Source: Georgenia ruanii
GTDB lineage: Bacteria; Actinomycetota; Actinomycetes; Actinomycetales; Actinomycetaceae
NCBI RefSeq assembly: GCF_009193175.1
Contig: NZ_VUKE01000003.1
Location: 62,001 to 126,000 of the forward strand
Direction of reading: 5' to 3'
Length of the DNA: 64,000 bases
The position numbers were made by a program, and so were the translations under genes. Below the pieces are notes generated by a model, which was not told the origin of the DNA, did not search any database, and saw nothing but the letters and a program-made list of their open reading frames with translations. This document shows positions 37,095-44,023 of this stretch, piece after piece. Numbering within the stretch: the stretch's first letter is position 1; every line of letters begins with the position of its first letter.

Positions 37095-38438
37095 TCACCG
37101 GGCCGTGCTACCCGGGGGGTCGCTCGCCGGCCGGTCCGCGGGGTCGGACCCGATGCGGCGATCGGAGGGGCGGGACTCGGTGCGCGGAACCGCGGGAACA
37201 GGAGCGAGGTGGCCGCCGCGCCGATCCACGCCCGACCGGTCAGGAGCGGCCAGCACCGCGGCCCGCGCCCGGTTCGCCCCCGCCGCCACGAACCGCTCCA
37301 GCGGGCCCTGCCCGAGGTACTTGTGCCACAGGACCGCGAACGGCAGCGCCACGGCCATGATGACGAGGTACCGGGCGAGGAGGTTGTCGCCCATCAGGTC
37401 GGAGTCCGCCAACGGGGTGTGGGCCGAGTAGATGGTCAGCGTCATCGCCCCGGCCACGCCGATCGGCCACAGCAGGCGCCGGGCGGCGGGGAGCTTCGTC
37501 ACCAGCAGGACGGCGCCGAGGACGGCGATCGCGCAGCCCAGGGTGTGCAGCATGTCCAGCGGTGTGCCGGAGTGATGGACGAGGAGGCCGAGCCACCACC
37601 ACGAGGGCACGGTTTCCGAGTCCCAGACCACCTGGTCCGGCGTCGCCCCCGCGCCCGCGGCGAGGAGGTGCTGCAGACCGCCCAGGGGGTAGAGCACCAG
37701 CCACGAGACGAACCAGGTGACGACCGCCGTCGCCAGGCCGCCGACGAGCAGACGGCGGGCCACCGTCGTGGAGGACAGGTTGAGCCGCCCGATGGCCAGG
37801 CCGGCGCAGATGTAGGCCATGTTGGTCACGGCCGGGAAGTCGCCCGTGACGAGCAGCTGCTGGGCGAAGCCGACCGGGTCGGTGAGGGGGGAGGTGAGCG
37901 TGAGCGGGTCGAATGCGGGGCTCCAGCCCAGGGCGTAGGACGCCAGCAGGATCAGCGGGCTGACCACGACCAGTCCGCCGGCGATACCCGCGAGCGTCCG
38001 CGGGCGCAGCCCGACCAGCGGGATGGCGAGGAGGAAGAACGCCCCGTAGTAGGCCAGGATGACCGAGATCGTCGCGACGTAGCCAAGGGCCAGGCCGATG
38101 GCGCCGATCAGCACGGCGCGGGCGGCGATGTTCGCGCGGGCCGCGCGCCGGGCGCGGCCCTGCACGGGGTGCCGCCCGCCGGTGATGAAGGCCAGGCTGA
38201 TGCCCGCGACCATCACGAACAGGGTGGCCGACCGTCCGATCACGGTCATCCCGGCCAGTGACGGCCCGCCGTCGGGTCCCAGCGGGTCGTAGATGTTCGC
38301 GGCCAGCATCGCCACGAGGGCGATCCCGCGGGTGACGTCGACGCCCAGGAACCTCGGCTTGCTCGGCGCGCCGGTGTTCCGGACCGGCGCCGCGACGGCG
38401 GCATCCGGTGCGGCACCCACCTCGTGGTGTGCGGGCAT
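37095..38438 (-). CDS. DUF418/HGSNAT-like multi-pass membrane protein
   Basis: A 447-residue integral membrane protein with about ten helices. The N-terminal GVDVTRGIALVAMLAANIYDP matches the start of the heparan-acetyltransferase/acyltransferase-3-like superfamily (DUF1624), and the C-terminal half (WPIGVAGAMTLTIYSAHTPL) matches DUF418. These proteins are suspected to move or acylate envelope molecules. The start at 38438 is preferred because GAGGTGACGAGG lies just upstream; an ATG at 38471 would add 11 residues but lacks a ribosome site. The C-terminus is a long polar tail. Confidence 0.78.
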   Translation of the reverse strand: MPAHHEVGAAPDAAVAAPVRNTGAPSKPRFLGVDVTRGIALVAMLAANIYDPLGPDGGPSLAGMTVIGRSATLFVMVAGISLAFITGGRHPVQGRARRAARANIAARAVLIGAIGLALGYVATISVILAYYGAFFLLAIPLVGLRPRTLAGIAGGLVVVSPLILLASYALGWSPAFDPLTLTSPLTDPVGFAQQLLVTGDFPAVTNMAYICAGLAIGRLNLSSTTVARRLLVGGLATAVVTWFVSWLVLYPLGGLQHLLAAGAGATPDQVVWDSETVPSWWWLGLLVHHSGTPLDMLHTLGCAIAVLGAVLLVTKLPAARRLLWPIGVAGAMTLTIYSAHTPLADSDLMGDNLLARYLVIMAVALPFAVLWHKYLGQGPLERFVAAGANRARAAVLAAPDRSGVDRRGGHLAPVPAVPRTESRPSDRRIGSDPADRPASDPPGSTAR

Positions 38439-38577
38439 CCTCGTCACCTCGATCTCTTGCTCGTGCGTCATGACGTCGTCGGCGGGGACCGAGAGGTGGC
38501 GCTGCGCCGGCTGGACAGGTGGTCGGATGACGCGCCGCGGTGGTGATGCGGTACGGGATGTGATCCAAGGACCGGAA

Positions 38578-38622
38578 CCTGAAAATGTGCCGAGAGACCG
38601 CCTGAAATGTGCCGAGAGGCCG
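38578..38622. repeat. two head-to-tail 22-23 bp repeats in a promoter region
   Basis: Copies at 38578-38600 and 38601-38622 share CCTGAAA, ATGTGCCGAGAG and a final CCG with only single-base differences. They lie upstream of both the DUF418 gene (minus) and the hydrolase gene (plus), in a 400-bp gene-free stretch, and look like binding sites for a regulator. Confidence 0.6.
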
Positions 38623-38825
38623 GTCGGACCGTGCGGGTGACGCGGAGTTGTCCCGGTGCGCCAGCCCATCTCGCTGCGCTCCCGAGGCGCATCCCGGGCG
38701 CTCACGAGCGCTCCCGAGGTGAGCCCGAGACGGCGTTCCCGACGTGCACCTGCCGGCGTTCCCGAGAGGCACCGGCACCCGGTGCGGGGTGAAGCGCTTG
38801 ACAGGGCGAGCAAGCAGGCTAAGAA

Positions 38826-38845
38826 TATTAGCCAATCGGCTAATA
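38826..38845. promoter_or_regulatory. palindromic TetR-type operator before the hydrolase-tetR operon
   Basis: TATTAGCC-AATC-GGCTAATA is a perfect inverted repeat with 8-bp arms, in an AT-rich patch that contrasts with the GC-rich surroundings. A third GTTAGCC half-site follows at 38848-38854. It lies 30 bases before the hydrolase ATG. The operon encodes a TetR-type repressor, so autoregulation is likely. Confidence 0.75.
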
Positions 38846-38874
38846 GGGTTAGCCATGAGAGCTGGAGGCAGAAA

Positions 38875-39699
38875 ATGGGCGCGACCCAGTGGATCGAGCG
38901 GCCCGGTGGTCGCGTCGCGTACGACGTCGAGGGTGAGGGGCCGCTCGTCGTCCTCGTCCCGGGCATGGGGGACCTGCGCCAGGAGTACCGCTACCTCGGC
39001 CCGCAGCTCCTGGCGGCGGGGTATCGCGTGGCCACCACCGACCTGCGCGGCCACGGCGACTCCGACGCCGGCTTCGACGCCTACGGCGACATCCCCACGG
39101 CCGAGGACGTGCTGGCGCTGGCCGACGCGCTCTCGCCGGACGCTCCGGTGGTGCTCGTCGGCAACTCCATGGGCGCCGCCGCGGTGTGCTGGGCGGCCGC
39201 CGAGCGGCCCGATCGCGTCGCCGGCCTGGTGCTGCTCGGTCCGGTCGCCCGTGACGTCCCGATGTCCCCGGTCCTGGGCTGGCTCATGCGCGCGGCCCTC
39301 ACCCGGCCGTGGGGACCCGCCGTCTGGCCCGCCTACCAGCAGTCGCTCTTCGCCGGGCGCCCCCCGGCCGACCACGCCACCCACCGCGCCCGGATCCGGG
39401 CCTCGTTGCGCGACCCCGCGCGCTGGCGGGCGTTCCGGGCCACCGTCACCACGTTGACCCACGCCCCCGTCGCGGCCCGGCTGGGCGAGATCGGCGCGCC
39501 GGCCCTGGTGGTCATGGGCGGGAAGGACCCGGACTTCAAGGACCCCGCGGCCGAGGCGGCGTGGCTGGGCGAGACGCTCGGCGCCGAGGTGCTCGTGCGT
39601 CCCGCCTCGGGCCACTATCCCCACGCCGACGACCCGACGGCGGTCGGCCCCGCCGTCACCGCGTTCCTGGCCCGCCTGGCACTGCGCGCCGATGCCTAG
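38875..39699 (+). CDS. alpha/beta hydrolase
   Basis: A 274-residue hydrolase with the HGxG-like PGMGDLRQEYRYL, a TTDLRGHGDSD strand-loop, nucleophile elbow VGNSMGAAA (Ser), an acid in MGGKDPDF and a histidine in SGHYPHAD. It resembles haloalkane-dehalogenase/peroxidase-like enzymes; the substrate is unknown. GGAGG is 7 bases before the ATG. It overlaps the TetR gene by 8 bp and is preceded by the palindromic operator, so it is probably induced by a ligand of that repressor. Confidence 0.88.
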   Translation: MGATQWIERPGGRVAYDVEGEGPLVVLVPGMGDLRQEYRYLGPQLLAAGYRVATTDLRGHGDSDAGFDAYGDIPTAEDVLALADALSPDAPVVLVGNSMGAAAVCWAAAERPDRVAGLVLLGPVARDVPMSPVLGWLMRAALTRPWGPAVWPAYQQSLFAGRPPADHATHRARIRASLRDPARWRAFRATVTTLTHAPVAARLGEIGAPALVVMGGKDPDFKDPAAEAAWLGETLGAEVLVRPASGHYPHADDPTAVGPAVTAFLARLALRADA

Positions 39700-40246
39700 G
39701 GCCGGCCTGACCCCCGAGCGGGTCGTCGAGCTCGGCTGCGCGGTGGCGGACGACGTCGGCTGGGAGGGCCTCACCCTCGCGGCCGTGGCCCAGCGCGCCG
39801 GCGTGCGGCTGCCCTCCCTGTACAAGCACGTCGGCAACGTCGAGGACCTGCGCACCCGGATCGCGGTGCGCACCCTCGACGAGCTGCGCGCGGCCCTCGT
39901 CCCCGCCCTCGAGCGCGGGGAGGGGCTGGCGGGGCTGGCGCGGGCGTACCTGACGTTCGCCCGCGCCCACCCGGGCCGGTACCCGGCCGTGATCCGGGCG
40001 GCCGGCCCGGACGAGCCTGAGCTCGCCGCGGCCGGCGGTGCCCTGCTCGAGGTCATCGACGGCGCGATGGCCGCCTACGGCCTGGAGGGGGACGACCTGG
40101 TCGACGCCGTGCGGATCGTGCGCAGCGCCCTGCACGGCTTCGTCGCCCTCGACGCCGGTGGCGGGTTTCGCATGGCCCGCGACGTCGGGCGCACCTTCGA
40201 GCGCATGGTCACCGGGCTCGACGCGGCCCTGAGGGCGCTGGCCTGA
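39692..40246 (+). CDS. TetR/AcrR family regulator (WHG domain)
   Basis: A 184-residue regulator. The N-terminal helix-turn-helix reads LTLAAVAQRAGVRLPSLYKHVGN, with GLEGDDLVDAVRIVRSALHGFVALDA in a C-terminal WHG-type ligand domain. It overlaps the hydrolase gene by 8 bp, so the two are translated from one mRNA. The AT-rich palindrome upstream of the hydrolase is its likely operator. Confidence 0.9.
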   Translation: MPRAGLTPERVVELGCAVADDVGWEGLTLAAVAQRAGVRLPSLYKHVGNVEDLRTRIAVRTLDELRAALVPALERGEGLAGLARAYLTFARAHPGRYPAVIRAAGPDEPELAAAGGALLEVIDGAMAAYGLEGDDLVDAVRIVRSALHGFVALDAGGGFRMARDVGRTFERMVTGLDAALRALA

Positions 40247-40262
40247 GGGCCGGCCGCGGCCC
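40247..40262 (+). terminator. short GC hairpin after the tetR gene
   Basis: GGGCCG-GCCG-CGGCCC begins directly after the TetR stop. The stem is only 6 bp, so termination is tentative. Confidence 0.3.
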
Positions 40263-40307
40263 GCGCGCCCGGCCCGCGCACGGGTCCGCCGCGGGTACGT
40301 TCGTGCC

Positions 40308-40955
40308 ATGAGCGACACCGGGTGCGGCGACTTCGAGTTCGAGCGGAAGTTCTTCGTCCGCGAGCTCCCCGCGGTGGTGCGCACCGAGCCCGAGCCGGTC
40401 CTCATCGTGCAGAGCTACTTCCTCGCCGCCGAGGGCTACGCGCTGCGGATCCGCCTGGCGGCACCCGCCGGCGAGCTCGACCCGGCCGCCGCCGCGGCGG
40501 CGGACGACGCGCTGCTCGCCGCGCTCGCCGGGAAGGTGAGCTTCTGCGAGCTCACCGCCAAGGGGCCCTACGTCGGGGGCACCCGCTACGAGGCGGAGCG
40601 TGAGCTCGACCCCACGGTCGGGCTCCACATGGTGCGACTGGGCGGCCAGCGGGTGGTGAAGTACCGGCACTCGGTGTGGCTGGGCAGCGACGGGTGGGTG
40701 CTGGACGAGTTCCTCGGCGCCAACGCCCCGCTCGTCGTCGCCGAGTGCGAGCGCGGCGGGCCCGTGACCGACCTGGCGATCCCCGACTTCTGTGTCACCG
40801 AGGTCACCGACGACCCCCGCTTCGCCAACGACGCCCTGGCCGGCGCACCGTTCGCGACCTGGCGGGACCGGTTCGACGCCGAGCTCGCCGAGCGCGGGCC
40901 GCGCTTCCTCGAGGAGTTCGGCCACAACGAGCTGGGCCTATCCTCGGACGCCTGA
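40308..40955 (+). CDS. CYTH-domain (triphosphate tunnel) protein
   Basis: A 215-residue protein with the diagnostic EFERKF (ExExK) motif at the N-terminus, an ALRIR strand and later VVKYRHSVW and DEFLG strands of a beta-tunnel. CYTH enzymes hydrolyse inorganic triphosphate or thiamine triphosphate, or make cyclic nucleotides, with Mg2+. Which applies here cannot be told. The ATG is six bases after TACGTT (40296-40301), suggesting a leaderless mRNA. Confidence 0.85.
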   Translation: MSDTGCGDFEFERKFFVRELPAVVRTEPEPVLIVQSYFLAAEGYALRIRLAAPAGELDPAAAAAADDALLAALAGKVSFCELTAKGPYVGGTRYEAERELDPTVGLHMVRLGGQRVVKYRHSVWLGSDGWVLDEFLGANAPLVVAECERGGPVTDLAIPDFCVTEVTDDPRFANDALAGAPFATWRDRFDAELAERGPRFLEEFGHNELGLSSDA

Positions 40956-41005
40956 CCCCGCCGGCCGATCGCTTCGACCGAACCCGCCCGTGCGGCAGGT
41001 CGCCC

Positions 41006-41332
41006 TCAGGCGCCCGCGCCCCCGCGGCTGCCACCGGCCGGGACGAAGCTCCACAGCTCCGCGGCGAGGCCGACCGGCCGGGGGTGCTCGCCGCCGCCGT
41101 GCGGGTGCCCGTGGCCGAAGCTCTCCGAGTGCACCCAGGCGTCGTAGGCCTCCTCGTCGCGCCATCGCGTCACCACCAACCACGTGGTGCGCCCGTCGGT
41201 GGGCTGGAGCAGCTCGAAGCCCTCGAAGCCGTCCACGCCGTCCACCGCGCCGGCGCGGTGCGCGAAGCGCCGGGCGAGCTCGTCGCCGCTGTCGGCCGGG
41301 ACGGTGATGGCGTTGATCTTGACGATGCTCAT
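41006..41332 (-). CDS. antibiotic biosynthesis monooxygenase-domain protein
   Basis: A 108-residue ferredoxin-like dimeric barrel protein. MSIVKINAITVP, FAHRAGAVDGVDGFEGFELLQP, TWLVVTRWRDEEAYDAWVHSE are typical ABM/heme-degrading-monooxygenase segments. The His/Gly-rich GHGHPHGGGEH loop is unusual and could bind metal or heme. The function is probably oxidative, but the substrate is unknown. Confidence 0.85.
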   Translation of the reverse strand: MSIVKINAITVPADSGDELARRFAHRAGAVDGVDGFEGFELLQPTDGRTTWLVVTRWRDEEAYDAWVHSESFGHGHPHGGGEHPRPVGLAAELWSFVPAGGSRGGAGA

Positions 41333-41446
41333 GGCGCCATCATCGCCCCACCGCGAGCGCGGGCGCTCCCCGGCCGGTGTCCCGGGGCCGACGTCGCCGT
41401 CGTTCTGACCGTGCGCCGCGGGCGTCGCGCCCCTACCTTGCTGCTC

Positions 41447-41788
41447 ATGCTGAGCCTCGCGACCCTGATGGCCTCCGAGCGCGAGCTCGCGCACGGCGAC
41501 GGCGCCACCTACCGGCGGCTGCTCACCGAGGACGCCCTCGTGGTCGTCCCCGGCATGGTGCTCGACGTCGAGGCGTGCGCGCGGGCCATGGACGCCAGCC
41601 CGCCGTGGGAGCGGGCCGACTTCGCCGACGCCGCCCTCGTGCCCATGGGCGCCGCCGCGGCCGCCGTCGTCTACACCTTCGAGGGGGTGCGGTCGGGCAC
41701 GACGTACCGGGCCGTGCTCTCGAGCACCTACGTCCTGCGCGACGGCGTCCCGCGCCTGGCGCTGCACCAGCAGACGCCCGTCACCTGA
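41447..41788 (+). CDS. DUF4440/SnoaL-like small protein
   Basis: A 113-residue protein with an NTF2-like fold signature: ATLMASERELAHGDGATYRRLLTEDALVVVPG, then FADAALVPMG and a final SSTYVLRDGVPRLALHQQTP. Members serve as small-molecule isomerases or have unknown roles. TACCTT at 41434-41439 lies seven bases before the ATG, suggesting leaderless transcription. Confidence 0.75.
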   Translation: MLSLATLMASERELAHGDGATYRRLLTEDALVVVPGMVLDVEACARAMDASPPWERADFADAALVPMGAAAAAVVYTFEGVRSGTTYRAVLSSTYVLRDGVPRLALHQQTPVT

Positions 41789-41836
41789 GCGCCCGAGCCG
41801 GCGCCGCTCGCCCCCGCGTCCTGGCACCATCACGTC

Positions 41837-42322
41837 ATGGGCGTGACCGTCAGCGCCGCCGCCGTCGCCGAGTGGCGGACGGTCAGGCAGGTGCGCCTGC
41901 GGGCCCTGGCCGCCGACCCGGCCGCGTTCGGTTCCACCCTCGCGCGCGAGCTGGCGTTCGATGACGACCTCTGGCGCGAGCGGGTCGCGACCGGCCGGAC
42001 CTTCCTCGCCCGCCGCGACGGCGCGGTCGTGGGGATCGCCTCGTTCTACGCCGAGCCCGGACGGGAGGACGAGCGTCAGCTCGTCGGCATGTGGGTCGCG
42101 CCGGAGGCCCGCGGGTCCGGGGTGGCAGCGGCCCTGGTGGGGGTGGTGCGCCGGGCGGCCGCGGCCGAGGGGGCGACCCGGCTGACGCTCTTCGTCGCCG
42201 AGGGCAACGAACCCGCCCGCCGGCTCTACGAGCGCCTCGGCTTCCAGCCCACCGGCGAGGTGCTGGAGCTGACCTCCGACCCCTGCCGGGGCCAGGAGCG
42301 CTACGCCCTCGCCCTGGCGTGA
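41837..42322 (+). CDS. GNAT-family N-acetyltransferase
   Basis: A 161-residue acetyltransferase with MWVAPEARGSGVAAALVG (acetyl-CoA loop), LTLFVAEGNEPARRLYERLGF and a complete GNAT fold. The substrate is unknown. The ATG is six bases after CACCAT (41825-41830), so the mRNA may be leaderless. Confidence 0.88.
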   Translation: MGVTVSAAAVAEWRTVRQVRLRALAADPAAFGSTLARELAFDDDLWRERVATGRTFLARRDGAVVGIASFYAEPGREDERQLVGMWVAPEARGSGVAAALVGVVRRAAAAEGATRLTLFVAEGNEPARRLYERLGFQPTGEVLELTSDPCRGQERYALALA

Positions 42323-42353
42323 GACGGCGGTCGCCAGGCCTCGCCGGGCGCCT

Positions 42354-42500
42354 TCACCGCCCTTGATTGCCGTGGCGCGGGCGGGGCAGGAACCGCGTGC
42401 CCTCCGGGCGCCGGCCCAGGCGGCGGACCCAGGCGGCGTCCCGGGCCTCACGGATGAGTTCAGCGTTGCGGTACTCGTGCAGCTGGAGCCAGTGCTCCAT
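42354..42500 (-). CDS. 48-residue basic small protein (SoxR-controlled candidate)
   Basis: A short gene with a strong ribosome site (GAAGGAGA, 5 bases before the ATG). The protein begins MEHWLQLHEYRNAELIREAR and is then Arg/Pro-rich. The first half is clearly related to the 45-residue protein encoded at 43417-43554 (WL-LH--R---LIREA). The N-terminal helix is followed by a basic tail. No function is known. It lies downstream of a SoxR-box promoter firing on this strand, so it may belong to a redox-stress response. Confidence 0.65.
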   Translation of the reverse strand: MEHWLQLHEYRNAELIREARDAAWVRRLGRRPEGTRFLPRPRHGNQGR

Positions 42501-42660
42501 GCGGGTCTCCTTCGATCTGGTGAGTCGAGGTCGGGGCCGGTCGGCCGGGTCGGCCGGGGCAGCGGGCGGTGCGGTGCCGAGCGCGGCTCAGGTGCGTCGA
42601 GGGCTCGCCGTCGCGACTGTCGGCCAGGGCCGCGGCCGGGCCGGCGGCGTCGTCGGTCAT
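42460..42660 (-). CDS. possible 66-residue leader protein upstream of the small basic gene
   Basis: An ATG (with GTG just before) preceded by GGGAGA opens a frame that overlaps the 48-residue gene by 41 bp. The protein is Ala/Arg/His-rich with no recognisable domain. It is the first reading frame after the predicted SoxR-controlled start point (~42706), so it may be translated, or this may be untranslated leader. Confidence 0.3.
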   Translation of the reverse strand: MTDDAAGPAAALADSRDGEPSTHLSRARHRTARCPGRPGRPAPTSTHQIEGDPHGALAPAARVPQR

Positions 42661-42712
42661 CACATCGTTCTCCCAGGTCAGGTGTCGTGCCGCGGTGGGA
42701 GCACCTGAGAGG

Positions 42713-42743
42713 ACGATGCATGTTCAAGTCGACTTGAGGTCAA
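42713..42743 (-). promoter_or_regulatory. SoxR-box promoter with 19-bp spacer
   Basis: Read on the minus strand: -35 TTGACC (42738-42743), a 19-bp spacer, -10 CATCGT (42713-42718). The spacer contains the 14-bp perfect palindrome TCAAGTCGACTTGA (42724-42737), part of GTTCAAGTCGACTTGAGG, which closely matches the SoxR box CCTCAAGTTAACTTGAGG of enteric bacteria. A 19-bp spacer with the box between -35 and -10 is the hallmark of SoxR/MerR-activated promoters. soxR starts 95 bp away on the other strand. Confidence 0.8.
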
Positions 42744-42837
42744 GCCGGGCGTCGCGCGCCCAGGCCACGCGGCGACGGGTGCGTCCGGTCGTGGCCGGTG
42801 CGCTCCCCGGGTGGCGGCGTCCCGCTACGGTGGGCCC

Positions 42838-43272
42838 GTGCCCCCCGCCGCGACGCTGACCATCGGTGAGCTTGCCGCGCGGTCCGGTGCCGCGCCGTCG
42901 GCGCTGCGCTACTACGAGTCGCGCGGCCTCATCTCCTCCGAGCGCACCGCCGGCAACCAGCGGCGCTACCCCCGGGCGATGCTGCGCCGGGTGGCCTTCG
43001 TCCGAACCGCCCAGCGGGTCGGGCTCTCCCTCGACGAGATCGCCGAGGCGCTGGCCGGGCTGCCCGGGGGACGCGCCCCCGCGCGGGCGGACTGGGCCCG
43101 GCTCTCCGCCACCTGGCGGCCCCGCCTCGACGCGCAGATCGCCCGGCTCGAGCGGCTGCGCGACAAGCTCGACGGCTGTATCGGGTGCGGCTGCCTCAGC
43201 CTGGACCGGTGCGCGCTGAGCAACCCCGACGACGAGGCGGCCGTTCGCGGCCCGGGCGCCGTCTTCCTCTGA
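42838..43272 (+). CDS. soxR: SoxR, redox-sensing MerR-family activator
   Basis: A 144-residue MerR-type regulator with the N-terminal winged helix (TIGELAARSGAAPSALRYYESRGLI) and the iron-sulfur site CIGCGCLSLDRC (Cys114, 117, 119, 125; C-x2-C-x-C-x5-C) that defines SoxR. When its 2Fe-2S cluster is oxidised by redox-cycling compounds it activates promoters with a SoxR box. Such a box stands in the divergent promoter at 42713-42743. The GTG start is six bases after TACGGT (42826-42831), so soxR is probably transcribed leaderless and independently. Confidence 0.95.
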   Translation: MPPAATLTIGELAARSGAAPSALRYYESRGLISSERTAGNQRRYPRAMLRRVAFVRTAQRVGLSLDEIAEALAGLPGGRAPARADWARLSATWRPRLDAQIARLERLRDKLDGCIGCGCLSLDRCALSNPDDEAAVRGPGAVFL

Positions 43273-43370
43273 GCCGTCTTCCTCTGACAGGACCTTCCGG
43301 GCTCCGGCCGCGACGGCCCGGCGGGCGCGGCGTCGGGCATCCATCTACCCCCCGCGCCGCGCGGGAGAAC

Positions 43371-43408
43371 GACAGGACCGCCGACCCCGTGGGGTCGGCG
43401 GTCCTGTC
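43371..43408. terminator. bidirectional hairpin between soxR and the small-gene operon
   Basis: GACAGGACCGCCGACCCC-GT-GGGGTCGGCGGTCCTGTC gives perfect 18-bp arms. It begins 8 bases beyond the stop of the minus-strand 45-residue gene and 98 bases after soxR, so it can end transcription from both sides. It is the longest perfect inverted repeat noticed in the window. Confidence 0.85.
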
Positions 43409-43416
43409 GGTCCGGC

Positions 43417-43554
43417 TCACAGGCCGGCGTTGCGGTGACGCCGCAGGTAGACCGTCGAGCGTCGCTCACGCGAGGCGCCGCGGCGGCGGTGCGCCGCCTC
43501 GGCCTCGCGGATGAGGTCGAGCGCCCGCAGGTCGTGCAGTTCCAGCCAGTTCAT
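43417..43554 (-). CDS. 45-residue basic small protein, paralogue of the 42354-42500 product
   Basis: The product starts MNWLELHDLRALDLIREAEA and continues with a very Arg-rich tail ending RRHRNAGL. It shares the W-L-LH-R-LIREA helix with the other small protein 1 kb away. Its ATG overlaps the stop of the 37-residue gene upstream (ATGA), indicating translational coupling, and the strong hairpin follows its stop. The function is unknown; an RNA- or membrane-binding basic peptide is possible. Confidence 0.65.
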   Translation of the reverse strand: MNWLELHDLRALDLIREAEAAHRRRGASRERRSTVYLRRHRNAGL

Positions 43555-43664
43555 CTGCTTCTCCGTCTCATGTACTGCTGCTTGGTCACGGGAGCGCGGT
43601 ACGGGGTGGGCGTGTTGGCCACCGGCGCGCCGCGCCGGATGGTGCGTGCGGTGCGGGGATCCAT
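43551..43664 (-). CDS. 37-residue basic small protein, coupled to the next gene
   Basis: This short frame (MDPRTARTIRRG..., ending MRRRSR) is supported by a very good ribosome site, GGAGGAAGGA, at proper spacing, and by the ATGA overlap with the following 45-residue gene. It is strongly basic with no recognisable domain. Confidence 0.5.
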   Translation of the reverse strand: MDPRTARTIRRGAPVANTPTPYRAPVTKQQYMRRRSR

Positions 43665-43834
43665 GGGTGTCCTTCCTCCGGTGGGACCCAGCGCCGGGCG
43701 GTCGCTGGAGCGTGGGGCGCGGGCACGCCGGTGCGCGCGCGGTCGCGGCCCGCAGGGGGAGCGGGCGTGATCGGGGGGTGCGCGGTGGAGGCCGCGTGGC
43801 GGGACGTCGGCGGAGGCGTCCCCCGCCGGATGCG

Positions 43835-43951
43835 TCAGGCGGTCGTCATGCGGGCGGCGCCCGCGATGCCGGCGGGAGTGGCCCCGCGGACGGCGCTGCC
43901 GACGACCTCGTTGCCGGCGCGGCACACGATCTCAAGGTGGTCGGTGAACAT
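43835..43951 (-). CDS. 38-residue small protein, possible first gene of the small-protein operon
   Basis: The frame encodes MFTDHLEIVCRAGNEVVGSAV followed by a Gly/Ala-rich end. GATGAGGTC just before the ATG is a reasonable ribosome site. A -10-like TACGTT on this strand (complement of 43986-43991) and an inverted repeat CGCAA-N6-TTGCG (43983-43998) lie upstream. It is 170 bp from the next small gene. Confidence is modest because of its size. Confidence 0.4.
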   Translation of the reverse strand: MFTDHLEIVCRAGNEVVGSAVRGATPAGIAGAARMTTA

Positions 43952-44023
43952 GACCTCATCCCAGCAGGTGGCCGCGCCGGGCCGCAACGTATTTTGCGCC
44001 GTCGTGGGTGGTTGACTCCTCGC

